From: Altericroceibacterium endophyticum
GTDB taxonomy: Bacteria; Pseudomonadota; Alphaproteobacteria; Sphingomonadales; Sphingomonadaceae
Direction: 5' to 3'
NCBI RefSeq assembly: GCF_009827595.1
Contig: NZ_WTYT01000005.1
Span: 186,001-250,000 of the forward strand
DNA: 64,000 nt
Both the position numbers and the translations under genes were made by a program. Below, in pieces: positions 9,160 through 17,902 of this stretch (its first letter is position 1; each line of letters opens with the position of its first letter). The notes below the pieces were generated by a model. That model saw only the letters and a program-made list of their open reading frames with translations, did no database searches and had not been told where the DNA came from.

Positions 9160-10949
9160 TGAACAAGGTGACCTGCCTGCGCGCCGGAGCGGCGCTATCC
9201 GCGCTGGCCATTTCCGCGCTAAGCATGCCGGCGCAGGCCGATACGCTGTTCGACAATATCAATGGCATGTCGATCAGCCGTGACGGGAAAATTCACCGTT
9301 TTGCCGCGATGGTGGTCGGCGACGATGGCCGAATCACCCACATTCTGAAGCGGGATGACAAGCCACCGAAAGATGTCGAATACCGGGAGGATGGAGAGGG
9401 CCGTGTGGTGCTGCCCGGCATGGTGGATTCGCATCTCCATTTGATGGGGGTCGGCCTCGCCACCCTGTCGCTCGACCTTTCCGAGACGCGCAGCCTTGCC
9501 GAGGCGCAGCAGAAAATCGCCGCCTATGCCGCCCGCTTCCCCGACCGCCCATGGATCGTCGGACGCGGATGGAATCAGGAGCAATGGGGTCTTGATCGCT
9601 TTCCGAGCGCAGCCGAACTGGATGCGGCAGTGGCAGATCGACCCGTCTGGCTGATGCGGGTGGATGGCCACGCCGGCTGGGCCAACAGCCGTGCTCTGGC
9701 CCTTGCCGAGATCACCGAACAGACCGAAAACCCCGAAGGTGGCCTGATCATGCGGCAGGCCGGGTCGAAGGCCCCCGCCGGGGTGCTGGTGGATGCGGCA
9801 ACATCGCTGGTTGATCAGCAGGTCCCCCCGCCCCGCCCTGAAGACCGCGATCTGGCGCTCTATAATGCACAAACCCTGCTGACCGCCCAAGGCGTAACGG
9901 CGGCCGCCGATATGGGCACCAGTATTGAAGACTGGATGACCTATCGCCGTGCGGGCGACACAGGCCACCTGACCATTCGCATCATGTCCTATGCCGCCAG
10001 CCTGCCGGAAATGCTGCTGATCGGCGGGACCGGGCCGACACCGTGGCTTTATCAGGACCGGCTGCGGCTGAATGGAATCAAGCTCTATCTCGACGGAGCG
10101 CTTGGCTCGCGCGGGGCCGCGCTGAAGCAGCCTTATGCCGATGACCCGGGCAACTCGGGGCTGCAATTGCTGAATGGCACCCAATTGCGCAATCTGATGA
10201 GCCGCGCGGCGATGGATAATTTTCAGGTGGCCATTCATGCGATCGGCGATTTTGCCAATGCCGAAGTGCTGGACGCGGTGGATGAGCTGTCCGAATCCTA
10301 CGAAGGGGACCGGCGCTGGCGGATCGAACATGCGCAGATCGTCGATCCTGTCGATATTCCGCGTTTCGGCCAGCATGGCACGATCGCATCCATGCAGCCG
10401 ATCCATCAGACATCCGACCGGCTGATGGCCGAAGCGCGGCTCGGCCCCGATCGGCTAGCCGGTGCCTATGCCTGGCGCTCGATCGCGGCAACCGGCGCGC
10501 CGCTCGCCTTCGGATCGGATGCCCCCGTGGAAGCTCCCGATCCCTTCGCCGGCATAGCCGCTGCCATGTCACGCGCCGATGCGCAGGGGCAACCCTTTGG
10601 CGGATGGCAGCCGCAGGAAACGGTCTCCTTGGGGCAGCCGCTGGCCGCTTATACTTCAGTGGGTGCCTATGCCGGTTTTGGTGAGGGCCGCTTTGGCGAA
10701 CTCAAGGAAGGGCAGCATGCCGATTTCATCGTGGTCGACCGCGACCCCGCCCTCAACAATCCCGAGGATATTCGCGAAACGCGGGTTCTGCAGACATGGA
10801 TTGGCGGCGTGAAGGTCTATGATGCCCGCGACGGCATGGAAGAATTAAAGACTGAAACTGAAGATGACGCGGCTGATTACGATCCGGCAGAAGACTACAC
10901 GATGCAGGCAGATACGGCAGGGGAAGATACGGGCGAAATTGGCCGCTGA
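9156..10949 (+). CDS. Exported amidohydrolase, YtcJ/LAF3-like
   Basis: 597 residues. A signal peptide with cleavage after PAQA (about residue 28) suggests export to the periplasm. The metal-binding HxH is at H93/H95 in DSHLHLMG. Further family signatures include WIVGRGWNQEQW, VDGHAGWANS, HAIGD and the late metal ligand in FGSDAPVE, as in amidohydrolase family 3. The substrate is unknown; relatives are often called cytosine deaminase-like or formamide hydrolases. The last 35 residues are strikingly acidic (Asp/Glu-rich) and outside the fold. The start ATG overlaps the upstream stop. A strong hairpin lies 43 bases after the stop. Confidence 0.88.
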   Translation: MMNKVTCLRAGAALSALAISALSMPAQADTLFDNINGMSISRDGKIHRFAAMVVGDDGRITHILKRDDKPPKDVEYREDGEGRVVLPGMVDSHLHLMGVGLATLSLDLSETRSLAEAQQKIAAYAARFPDRPWIVGRGWNQEQWGLDRFPSAAELDAAVADRPVWLMRVDGHAGWANSRALALAEITEQTENPEGGLIMRQAGSKAPAGVLVDAATSLVDQQVPPPRPEDRDLALYNAQTLLTAQGVTAAADMGTSIEDWMTYRRAGDTGHLTIRIMSYAASLPEMLLIGGTGPTPWLYQDRLRLNGIKLYLDGALGSRGAALKQPYADDPGNSGLQLLNGTQLRNLMSRAAMDNFQVAIHAIGDFANAEVLDAVDELSESYEGDRRWRIEHAQIVDPVDIPRFGQHGTIASMQPIHQTSDRLMAEARLGPDRLAGAYAWRSIAATGAPLAFGSDAPVEAPDPFAGIAAAMSRADAQGQPFGGWQPQETVSLGQPLAAYTSVGAYAGFGEGRFGELKEGQHADFIVVDRDPALNNPEDIRETRVLQTWIGGVKVYDARDGMEELKTETEDDAADYDPAEDYTMQADTAGEDTGEIGR

Positions 10950-10991
10950 TGCCCAGCCCGACCTGACACCCAACATCATCCGCACAAACAC

Positions 10992-11025
10992 ACCGGGCCG
11001 AATGACACTGATCATTCGGCCCGGT
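10992..11025. terminator. Bidirectional hairpin terminator between amidohydrolase and tatC
   Basis: A perfect 14-bp stem (10992-11005 with 11012-11025) closes a 6-base loop. It sits between two convergent genes and is followed by moderately T-rich sequence on both strands (CTTTCC to the right, GTGTTTGTG on the other strand). A weaker stem TTATCGG/CCGATAA follows at about 11050-11085, close to the tatC stop. The stem is strong, but the T-tracts are short. Confidence 0.7.
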
Positions 11026-11099
11026 CAGCTTTCCGTTCATTCCGCGTGTTTTATCGGTCAGCCATTGATGATCTGGCCCCGATAATCACACAGCCAAAA

Positions 11100-11930
11100 T
11101 CAGACTGGGTCTTTTTCCTCAGGCGCCGCTTCGTCAACCGATCCGGTCTCTGCTTCTGCCTTCGCGCGTTCCTCAGCATCCTTCTTCTCGCTGAAATACA
11201 TCAGCATCAGCGAGCCTTCGAACAGCACGATCAGCGGTGTTGCCAACAGGAATTGAGAGACGATATCCGGCGGCGTGATCAGAGCCGCCACGGCGAACAC
11301 GCCAACAATGACATAGCGGCGAGCGCTGACCAATTGTTCGCGTGACACAATGCCCGCACGGTTCAGCAGCATCAGCAGGACGGGCAGCAGAAAGCTGATC
11401 CCGAAGGCCAGAATGAACTGCATGACGAGCGAGAGATATTCCCCCATCGCCGGCAGGGCTTCCTGCTGCAAACCGCCGCGCTCGCCCTCAAATTGCAGGA
11501 ACCAGCGGAAAGCGGTGGGCATAACGATGAAATAGGCCAGCGACGCGCCCAGCGTGAACAGGACCGGGGTAGCAATCAGGAAGGGCAGAAACGCCTTCTT
11601 TTCGCGCGCATAAAGACCTGGTGCGATAAAGGCCCATAGCTGGTTGGCAATCACCGGAAAACTCAGGAAAAATGCCGCGAAAATCGCCACTTTGATTTCT
11701 ACGAAGAACGCTTCGTAAAGCGCGGTATAAACCAGCTTGCCTTCGCCGGCGGGAAAGGCCTGCGTCAGCGGACGAACTAAAAATCCGAAAATATCGTCTG
11801 CGAAATAGAGGCAAATGGCAAAAGTGATCGCCAACGCAATGACGCAGCGCATCAAACGGTTACGCAATTCGATCAGATGTTCGAGCAGCGGTGCCTGCGT
11901 GTCATCAATATCTTTGAGCGAAAAAGCCAT
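11100..11930 (-). CDS. tatC: TatC, twin-arginine translocase receptor subunit
   Basis: 276 residues with six predicted membrane segments. The N-terminal cytosolic stretch LLEHLIELRNRLMRC contains the conserved glutamate and arginine that contact the twin-arginine signal. The conserved F-x-VxPLTQAF and FIAPGLYAREK regions and the C-terminal membrane pair are visible. The cytosolic tail is charged (EEKDAEERAKAEAETGS). It is the last gene of the tatA-tatB-tatC run, 5 bases after tatB. TatC binds signal peptides of folded proteins exported through the inner membrane. Confidence 0.96.
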   Translation of the reverse strand: MAFSLKDIDDTQAPLLEHLIELRNRLMRCVIALAITFAICLYFADDIFGFLVRPLTQAFPAGEGKLVYTALYEAFFVEIKVAIFAAFFLSFPVIANQLWAFIAPGLYAREKKAFLPFLIATPVLFTLGASLAYFIVMPTAFRWFLQFEGERGGLQQEALPAMGEYLSLVMQFILAFGISFLLPVLLMLLNRAGIVSREQLVSARRYVIVGVFAVAALITPPDIVSQFLLATPLIVLFEGSLMLMYFSEKKDAEERAKAEAETGSVDEAAPEEKDPV

Positions 11931-11935
11931 GGGGT

Positions 11936-12433
11936 TCAGCGCTCTGATTGAGGCTTGTCGAGCGGCACGCGCGGCTCTTCAGCGGGTTGGTCCTGTGCGG
12001 CGGAGCCTGTTCCGCTTGCGGCGCTGCCGGAAGGCGCAGATGTTGAGGCCTGCGCGCCCGCGCTTTTATCCAGCGTCGGCGATGACTTGGCCGCGGCCCG
12101 GCTTTCAGCCGATCCCGCCACAGCCGATGCATTCCCGTCATCGGCCCCATCACTTTTTCCAGTATCGCTCTGATCAGTGAGCGGGCGCATTTCCTCTGCC
12201 GGATGCTCAGCCATGATCTTGGCGTTCTGCTCTTTCCATTTCTTTTCCATATCCTCCATCTCGGCCTCTCGAATCATCGTATCGAGACCGGTACGGAAAT
12301 GGGAAGAAACGCGGCGCATCTTGCCGATCCAGCGTCCGGCAGTCCGCATGGCGAGCGGCATATCCTTGGGGCCAATGACGACAACCGCCACCACCACGAT
12401 GATCAGCAACTCGCTCGCACCAATATCAAGCAT
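11936..12433 (-). CDS. tatB: TatB, twin-arginine translocase subunit
   Basis: 165 residues. One N-terminal membrane helix (ASELLIIVVVAVVVIGPKDM) with the conserved Glu and Gly-Pro, followed by an amphipathic helix and a long, low-complexity tail rich in Ala, Ser, Gly, Pro and Glu. TatB joins TatC in the signal-peptide receptor complex. The Gly-Pro after the helix and the length separate it from TatA. The tail is probably disordered. Confidence 0.94.
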   Translation of the reverse strand: MLDIGASELLIIVVVAVVVIGPKDMPLAMRTAGRWIGKMRRVSSHFRTGLDTMIREAEMEDMEKKWKEQNAKIMAEHPAEEMRPLTDQSDTGKSDGADDGNASAVAGSAESRAAAKSSPTLDKSAGAQASTSAPSGSAASGTGSAAQDQPAEEPRVPLDKPQSER

Positions 12434-12469
12434 GGGCGGCGCCCGTCCTGTGTCTGTAAATGCTGCGGA

Positions 12470-12751
12470 TCAATGGGTGGATTTGTCGGCGGGCTTCGGC
12501 TCCTGCGCGGCCGGTTCCGCAGGCTTCGGGTCCTGCGCCGCTTGTTCGGCGGGCTTTGCCTCATGCACAGGGCCTTCAATCCGCGGCGCGGGCTTGGTGG
12601 GCTCTGGGGTAGATTCGTTTTCACCAAGGCCTTGGCGGAAGCTTTTCACGCCTTTGCCAAAATCGCCCATCATCTCGGAAATCCGGCCACGGCCGAACAG
12701 CACAAGAATGACCAGCGCAATGATGATGATCTGAAAGGGTCCGATATTCAC
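12470..12751 (-). CDS. tatA: TatA, pore-forming twin-arginine translocase subunit
   Basis: 93 residues with the GTG start at 12751. This start was preferred because a GGAG ribosome-binding site lies 9 bases upstream; an in-frame TTG at 12766 would add five residues and would cover that site. The membrane helix is followed by the TatA signature LFGRGRISEMMGDFGKG and an amphipathic helix. The tail contains three near-repeats of a Lys-Pro-Ala-Glu/Asp unit (KPAEQAAQDPKPAEPAAQEP). TatA oligomerises to let folded proteins cross the inner membrane. It lies 30 bases from scpB. Confidence 0.94.
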   Translation of the reverse strand: MNIGPFQIIIIALVILVLFGRGRISEMMGDFGKGVKSFRQGLGENESTPEPTKPAPRIEGPVHEAKPAEQAAQDPKPAEPAAQEPKPADKSTH

Positions 12752-12781
12752 AGCGGGAAACTCCAAAAATGTGTGACTGAC

Positions 12782-13471
12782 CTAGGCGCTTTGCTCAGGA
12801 TTTTCCAGCTTTGATACGCGCGAAGATGAATCTGTATCATTCGATGTTACTGAATTCTGCCGCTCTTCGCCGCCCTCGCTGGCATTGCCCTCGGCATCAG
12901 AGCCAGTGTCCCCCATCAGGGCATCATAGGCATCTTCCACCGGGTCGAGTAGCCCGGCGGCTTTCAATTCGTCCAGTCCCGGCAACTCCCGGCGGCTTTT
13001 AAGGCCGAAATGTTGCAGAAAATCGGGTGTGGTTGCATAAATCACCGGACGTCCCGGCACTTCGCGTCGTCCGGCGACACGCACCCAGCCCGCTTCCATC
13101 AACACATCCAGCGTGCCCTTGGCTGTCTGCACACCGCGAATGGATTCGACTTCCGCCCGGCTGACCGGTTCGTGATAGGCGATGATCGCCAGCACCTCGG
13201 TTGCCGCGCGGGACAGGGTGCGGATCTGCGCCTTTTCCTTGCGCAACAAATGCGCCAGATCAGGCGCCGTCTGGAATTGCCAGCGCCGCCCGATTTCCAC
13301 CAGCCTGATCCCGCGTCCCTCATAGAATTCCTGCAATTCGCGCAGCACCGGCCGGACATCTTCGGCCCCCAGATGCGTCGCAATCGCCTCTGCGCTCAGG
13401 GGTTCTTCCGCGGCGAACAGCGTTGCCTCCACAGCACGCAGCACATCATCCGAAAGCGGCTTTTCACTCAT
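12782..13471 (-). CDS. scpB: ScpB, segregation and condensation protein B
   Basis: 229 residues. Two winged-helix units are recognisable: VEATLFAAEEPLSAEAIA near the start, and VLAIIAYHEPVSRAEVESIR followed by RGVQTAKGTLDVLMEAGWV. The C-terminal 60 residues are acidic and Ser-rich. ScpB dimers bind the ScpA kleisin of the SMC condensin complex, which organises and segregates the chromosome. Its ATG shares one base with the scpA stop (TGATG), so the two subunits are translationally coupled. Confidence 0.95.
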   Translation of the reverse strand: MSEKPLSDDVLRAVEATLFAAEEPLSAEAIATHLGAEDVRPVLRELQEFYEGRGIRLVEIGRRWQFQTAPDLAHLLRKEKAQIRTLSRAATEVLAIIAYHEPVSRAEVESIRGVQTAKGTLDVLMEAGWVRVAGRREVPGRPVIYATTPDFLQHFGLKSRRELPGLDELKAAGLLDPVEDAYDALMGDTGSDAEGNASEGGEERQNSVTSNDTDSSSRVSKLENPEQSA

Positions 13472-14283
13472 CAGCTGAGCCGCCGCAGATGCAGCGGGCC
13501 AAAGGCCTCGTCCTGCCGGAGTTCCGCCCGCCCCAACCGCGCCAGTTCCAGCGCAGCGACGAAGCTGGAGGCCAGGGCCGAACGACGCAGGCGCTCTTCC
13601 GCATGAGCGGGCAGGAAGTCGCGCAATTCAACCCAGTTCAGCGTCACGCCCAGCATGGAGGAAACCCTTTCCAGCGCGCTTTCAAGGGTCATGACGGGCC
13701 GCTCACGCACCATATGCACGCTGGGCTGGGTTCGGGCGCGAACCCAGCCATAGGCTTGCACCAGATCGAACCATTCGCAATCCCAGGCGCGCTTGCGGTC
13801 AACGCGCAAACCCTCGGGAGCACCGCGCGCAAAGACATCGCGCCCCAACCTGTCACGCGCCATCAGCCGGGCTGCCGCTTCGCGCATCGCGCTCAGCCTT
13901 TGGAGACGCAATTGGAGCCGCAAGGCCAGTTCTTCAGGGCTGGGATCTTCCTGTTCATCCGTCGGCAGCAGCAGCGCTGATTTAAGGTAGGCCAGCCATG
14001 CTGCCATCACCAGATAGTCCGCCGCCAGCTCCAGCTTCAGCGCCTCTGCCTCGTCAATATAGCTGAGATATTGATCCACCAGCGACAGGATGGAAATGGT
14101 CCGCAGATCCACTTTTTGCCGCCGTGCCAGATCGAGCAGCAGATCGAGCGGCCCCTCCCACCCGTCCAGTTCGAGATAGAGCGCCTCACGCTCATCCGCC
14201 GCTGGCGCACTGCCCGGCAGGCGGTCCCATTCCTCGGCGCCGGGAAAGGCAGCATTGCCTGACGAGGCACCGGTCTGGTTCAT
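13471..14283 (-). CDS. scpA: ScpA, kleisin subunit of the SMC condensin complex
   Basis: 270 residues. The N-terminal kleisin motif is clear: LELDGWEGPLDLLLDLARRQ, followed by the helical bundle with ISILSLVDQYLSYI. The C-terminus has the winged-helix part that binds SMC heads. A start/stop overlap of 4 bases with nagZ upstream and 1 base with scpB downstream ties the three genes together. An N-terminal extension of about 35 residues before the motif is present. Confidence 0.94.
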   Translation of the reverse strand: MNQTGASSGNAAFPGAEEWDRLPGSAPAADEREALYLELDGWEGPLDLLLDLARRQKVDLRTISILSLVDQYLSYIDEAEALKLELAADYLVMAAWLAYLKSALLLPTDEQEDPSPEELALRLQLRLQRLSAMREAAARLMARDRLGRDVFARGAPEGLRVDRKRAWDCEWFDLVQAYGWVRARTQPSVHMVRERPVMTLESALERVSSMLGVTLNWVELRDFLPAHAEERLRRSALASSFVAALELARLGRAELRQDEAFGPLHLRRLS

Positions 14284-15299
14284 GCGTTCTGTTTTACCAG
14301 ATCAAGCAATTGATCGCGCTTCGCCGCCAATTCACTGCGGTCCGGAAGGTCAGCGGCGTTTTGGACAGGGTGAAGGGCACGCTGCAAACGCGCGGCGGCA
14401 TTTTCGGTGATGCTCGGACACGCCGCCGCAATCCCTTCCATATCGGCCATTTTTGCCCAGCAATTCAGCACAATATCGCAGCCTGCAGCCAGAGCCGCTG
14501 CGGCGCGTTCCGGCACCGTACCGGACAAGGCCTCCATATCCACGTCGTCGGTCAGCAACAGACCGTCAAAGCCGATCTCTCCGCGAATAATATCGGTAAT
14601 GATCGTGGGCGATAGGGTCGCCGGACGGTCGCTGTCGAGCGCCGTGTAGAGCACATGGGCCGACATGCCGATCGGCGCGTGATTCAGCGTGCGGAAGGGT
14701 TCAAAATCAATCGCCAGCTCATCGCGGGCAGCATCCACCACCGGCAATTCCTTGTGACTGTCCGCCCCGGCGCGGCCGTGCCCAGGAATGTGCTTGATGC
14801 AGCCCGTCACGCCGCCGCTCGCCAGGCCGTCCAATATGGCCCGGCCCAGGGCGGCAACCTGCATCGGGCTTCCGCCCAGGGCGCGATCGCCGATCACATC
14901 ATGCGCGCCGGGCTGGCGAACATCCAGCAGGGGCAGATAATCGACATTGATGCCCGCTTCAGCAAGATCGAAGGCCAGCATTTGCGCATTGACCCGCGCG
15001 GCCTCTATCGCGCTGGCGGGGGCCAGATCATAGAGATCGGCAAAGACTGCGCCGGAGGGAAAAGCGTCCCATTCCGGCGGTTTCATCCGGGCGACCCGCC
15101 CGCCTTCCTGATCAATCGATATCAACAGATCATCGCGCCCATGCACCGCGCGCAAATCATCAGTCAGAGCGCGCAATTGCTGCCGGTTTTCGATATTGCG
15201 GGCGAACAGGACATAGCCCGCCGGATCGCTTTCCTTAAAGAAAGCGCGTTCATCATCATTCAGGGTCAGGCCGGAAAGGCCGAATATAGCTGGTGTCAT
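14280..15299 (-). CDS. nagZ: NagZ, beta-N-acetylhexosaminidase (glycoside hydrolase 3)
   Basis: 339 residues, close to the usual length of the single-domain NagZ enzymes. The catalytic-loop motif KHIPGHGRAGADSHKELPVV provides the Asp-His dyad used for acid/base catalysis, and the nucleophile aspartate is in LLLTDDVDMEAL. NagZ removes GlcNAc from GlcNAc-anhydroMurNAc peptides in the cytoplasm during peptidoglycan recycling, and its product can signal AmpC induction. It follows the SPOR gene after 64 bases and overlaps scpA. Confidence 0.95.
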   Translation of the reverse strand: MTPAIFGLSGLTLNDDERAFFKESDPAGYVLFARNIENRQQLRALTDDLRAVHGRDDLLISIDQEGGRVARMKPPEWDAFPSGAVFADLYDLAPASAIEAARVNAQMLAFDLAEAGINVDYLPLLDVRQPGAHDVIGDRALGGSPMQVAALGRAILDGLASGGVTGCIKHIPGHGRAGADSHKELPVVDAARDELAIDFEPFRTLNHAPIGMSAHVLYTALDSDRPATLSPTIITDIIRGEIGFDGLLLTDDVDMEALSGTVPERAAAALAAGCDIVLNCWAKMADMEGIAAACPSITENAAARLQRALHPVQNAADLPDRSELAAKRDQLLDLVKQNA

Positions 15300-15363
15300 G
15301 GAAGCGAGTTTGCAGCAATTGCGATGCGGTGCAAGCGTCGCATGGCCGGTCGCGTGCTAGCGC

Positions 15364-16053
15364 TCAGCGTTTGACCTGACAGGCGGCGCCCAGTGCCTGC
15401 AATTCGCGGCACAGCAATCGGGCCTCCTTGCGTGACGCCCTCACGGCCTGCAGGCGATACACCCGGCCAATATCCGCTTGCCCTTCGACGATCCGGTGCT
15501 TCACATCATGCAACACGGGGTAGCGGCGATGCAATTCGCTCCAGCCCTGTCTGGCATCTTCGCGCGATGTATAGGCCCCGACCTGTACGCCGACATCCGA
15601 CATCTCAGCCTGGTCGGATTTGCTGTCAGAGGCATCGCCTGATGCCGCGTCTGCCGGGTCCGGTACGTCGGGCAGCTCTGCTATCCGTCCCTCACGGCTC
15701 TGTCCCTCGGCCACGGCAAAGCTGGTGTCCCCGGTCCCTTCAAAGGTCATGCCACCGGGGTTTTCCGGCCGTGTTTTATAGGGCGTTTCCGGCGCGGCGA
15801 TGGTGCTGCCATCGGGCTGGATTGTGTCCTCAGAATCGCCGTGAAAAACCCACCACAGTCCTCCGATAATCAGAAGGAGCAGGAACAGTCCCGACAGGGA
15901 GAAAGCCACGACGCGGGCCGTATCCACTTCGCGCCGATCCGAATCGTCATCCGGGCTTGCCAGCCAGGGAAGACGATCCTCTTCGATCTCAAGATCGAAA
16001 GCACGATCCTGCGCATCCCTGCTACTGCCCCAGTTCCCGCCTGCCGTGGACAT
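15364..16053 (-). CDS. SPOR-domain inner-membrane protein
   Basis: 229 residues. The cytosolic N-terminus is acidic, one membrane helix (about residues 49-69) is followed by a Pro/Glu/Ser-rich periplasmic linker, and the last 80 residues form a SPOR domain (VGVQVGAYTSREDARQGW... ending in ELQALGAACQVKR). SPOR domains bind denuded peptidoglycan at the division septum. The position between argS and nagZ, 3 bases after argS, is the usual alphaproteobacterial arrangement, linking it to cell-wall turnover at division. Confidence 0.88.
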   Translation of the reverse strand: MSTAGGNWGSSRDAQDRAFDLEIEEDRLPWLASPDDDSDRREVDTARVVAFSLSGLFLLLLIIGGLWWVFHGDSEDTIQPDGSTIAAPETPYKTRPENPGGMTFEGTGDTSFAVAEGQSREGRIAELPDVPDPADAASGDASDSKSDQAEMSDVGVQVGAYTSREDARQGWSELHRRYPVLHDVKHRIVEGQADIGRVYRLQAVRASRKEARLLCRELQALGAACQVKR

Positions 16054-16056
16054 GAA

Positions 16057-17805
16057 TTACAACTCCTCGACTGCCTCCACACCCAGCAATGCCAGACCAT
16101 TGCGGATCACCTGCCCAATCTGATCGGCCAGGAAAAGCCGCGCTGCGGTCAATTCGGCATCCTCAGCCAGAATGATCCGTTTGCCGGGGTCATCATTGCC
16201 CATGTTCCAGAAGGCATGGAACGCAGCCGCCAGATCATACAGATAAAATGCGATCCGGTGCGGCTCACGCGCCAATGCGGCGGCTTCCACCTGACGGGGG
16301 AATTGGGCCGCCTGCTTGATCAGGGTCATTTCATCATCGCCCATCCGGTCAAGCGCGTCAGCAGATGGCTGCACTCCGGCCTCGGCCTTGGCCTTGCGCA
16401 AAGTGGAATGAATGCGGGCATGGGCATATTGGACGTAAAAGACCGGGTTGTCCTTGCTCGCTTCCACCACTTTGGCGAAATCGAAATCCATCTGCGCTTC
16501 CGGCTTGCGGGTCAGCATGGTGAAACGCACCACATCCTTGCCCACTTCCTCCACCATATCGGCAATGGTGATGAAATTGCCCGAGCGCTTGGACATTTTC
16601 ACGGGCTCACCGCCGCGCAGCAACTGCACCATCTGAACCAGTTTCACGTCAAAGGGAATCGCCGTGCCTTCGCCTTCGGACAGCGCGGCCACCGCCGCCT
16701 TGATCCGTTTTACCGTACCGGCATGGTCAGCACCCCAGATGTCGATCAGTTCGTCGGCCTTGTCCGCCTTCTGCATATGATAGGCGAGATCGGCACCGAA
16801 ATAGGTCCAATTGCCATCGCTCTTCTTGATCGGGCGATCCTGATCATCGCCAAAGCGGGTGGAGCGGAACAGCGGCAGTTCAACCGGCTCCCAATCTTCG
16901 GGCGTTTTGCCCTTGGGCGCCTCCAATATGCCATCATAAACCAGATCATGCGCGCGCAGCCATTTCTCTGCCGCTTCGGGTTTACCGGCGGCCTGCAATT
17001 CGGCTTCGGACGCGAAGACATCGTGATGAATGCCCAGCATGGCCAGATCGGTGCGAATCATGTCCATCATAGCGGCGACCGATTTTTCGCGGAACAGCGT
17101 CAGCCATTCGCTCTCAGGCGCGGCGGCATATTGATCGCCGAATTCATCGGCCAGCTTCTGCCCCACGGGTTTCAGATATTCGCCGGGATAGAAGCCCTCG
17201 GGGATTTCCCCAATGTCTTCCCCCAGCGCTTCTTTATAGCGCAGATGGGCTGAGCGGGCGAGTGTTTGCACCTGCGCACCGGCATCATTGACGTAATATT
17301 CGCGGATCACGTCATGCCCGCCAAATTCAAGCAAGGCCGCCAGTGCATCGCCCACGACCGCGCCCCGGCAATGGCCCATATGCATGGGACCAGTCGGATT
17401 GGCGGAGACATATTCGACATTGACCGTCCGGCCTGCACCGCGCGTGGAGCGGCCGTAATCGCTCTTCTGCGCCGCAATCAGATCCAGCTCTTTCAGCCAG
17501 TTCGAATGGGCCAGCCGCAGATTGATGAAGCCCGGTCCGGCGATTTCAGCCGCATCGATTTGTGGATCATCGGCCAGTTTCTCCACCAGCTTTTCAGCCA
17601 GAGCGCGCGGGTTGGTCTTGGCCTGTTTCGCCAGCACCATCGCGGCATTGGTGGCCAGATCGCCATGGGAGGGATCGCGCGGCGGTTCGACCGCAACATT
17701 CCCGCGCGGCGTACCGGCGGGCAGAACGGCTTCGGCTTCCAGTGCATCGAGCACCGCGTCGATCTTTGCGGCATAGGCCGCATACAGAGTTTGCTGCTTA
17801 GACAT
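16057..17805 (-). CDS. argS: Arginyl-tRNA synthetase
   Basis: 582 residues. The class I signature HMGH (in ANPTGPMHMGHCRG) and the KMSKR loop (EPVKMSKRSGNF) are both present. The N-terminal Add-1 domain and the C-terminal anticodon-binding DALR domain (YAHARIHSTLRKA... to FWNMGNDD) are complete. It charges tRNA-Arg. It is the first gene of the long minus-strand run reaching tatC, whose promoter probably lies in 17806-17902. Confidence 0.97.
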   Translation of the reverse strand: MSKQQTLYAAYAAKIDAVLDALEAEAVLPAGTPRGNVAVEPPRDPSHGDLATNAAMVLAKQAKTNPRALAEKLVEKLADDPQIDAAEIAGPGFINLRLAHSNWLKELDLIAAQKSDYGRSTRGAGRTVNVEYVSANPTGPMHMGHCRGAVVGDALAALLEFGGHDVIREYYVNDAGAQVQTLARSAHLRYKEALGEDIGEIPEGFYPGEYLKPVGQKLADEFGDQYAAAPESEWLTLFREKSVAAMMDMIRTDLAMLGIHHDVFASEAELQAAGKPEAAEKWLRAHDLVYDGILEAPKGKTPEDWEPVELPLFRSTRFGDDQDRPIKKSDGNWTYFGADLAYHMQKADKADELIDIWGADHAGTVKRIKAAVAALSEGEGTAIPFDVKLVQMVQLLRGGEPVKMSKRSGNFITIADMVEEVGKDVVRFTMLTRKPEAQMDFDFAKVVEASKDNPVFYVQYAHARIHSTLRKAKAEAGVQPSADALDRMGDDEMTLIKQAAQFPRQVEAAALAREPHRIAFYLYDLAAAFHAFWNMGNDDPGKRIILAEDAELTAARLFLADQIGQVIRNGLALLGVEAVEEL

Positions 17806-17841
17806 AGAGGCGCCGTTAGCGCCTATTGCCCCCGGGGGGAA

Positions 17842-17889
17842 GAAGGGAGCATCTTTTCATGGGGCAGCGCCCCATCCTTAGCTCCCTTC
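17842..17889. repeat. Nested inverted repeat downstream of the 17.9-kb lipoprotein gene
   Basis: An outer pair of 9-base arms (GAAGGGAGC at 17842-17850, GCTCCCTTC at 17881-17889) encloses an inner hairpin (ATGGGGC at 17859-17865, AGC loop, GCCCCAT at 17869-17875). A G/C palindrome (CCCCCGGGGG) follows at about 17829-17838. It lies between the lipoprotein stop and argS, so it may end the lipoprotein transcript; no T-tract is seen. It could equally be a dispersed palindromic element. Confidence 0.5.
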
Positions 17890-17902
17890 AAAACTCCGGC
17901 AT

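Noticed and set aside
12480-12600. DNA repeats resembling a tandem array
   Set aside because: They are codon-level repeats of the Lys-Pro-Ala/Glu tail of TatA, not a CRISPR or intergenic repeat.
15841-17253. 470-codon plus-strand frame
   Set aside because: Antisense to argS and the SPOR gene; both of those have complete catalytic or domain motifs.
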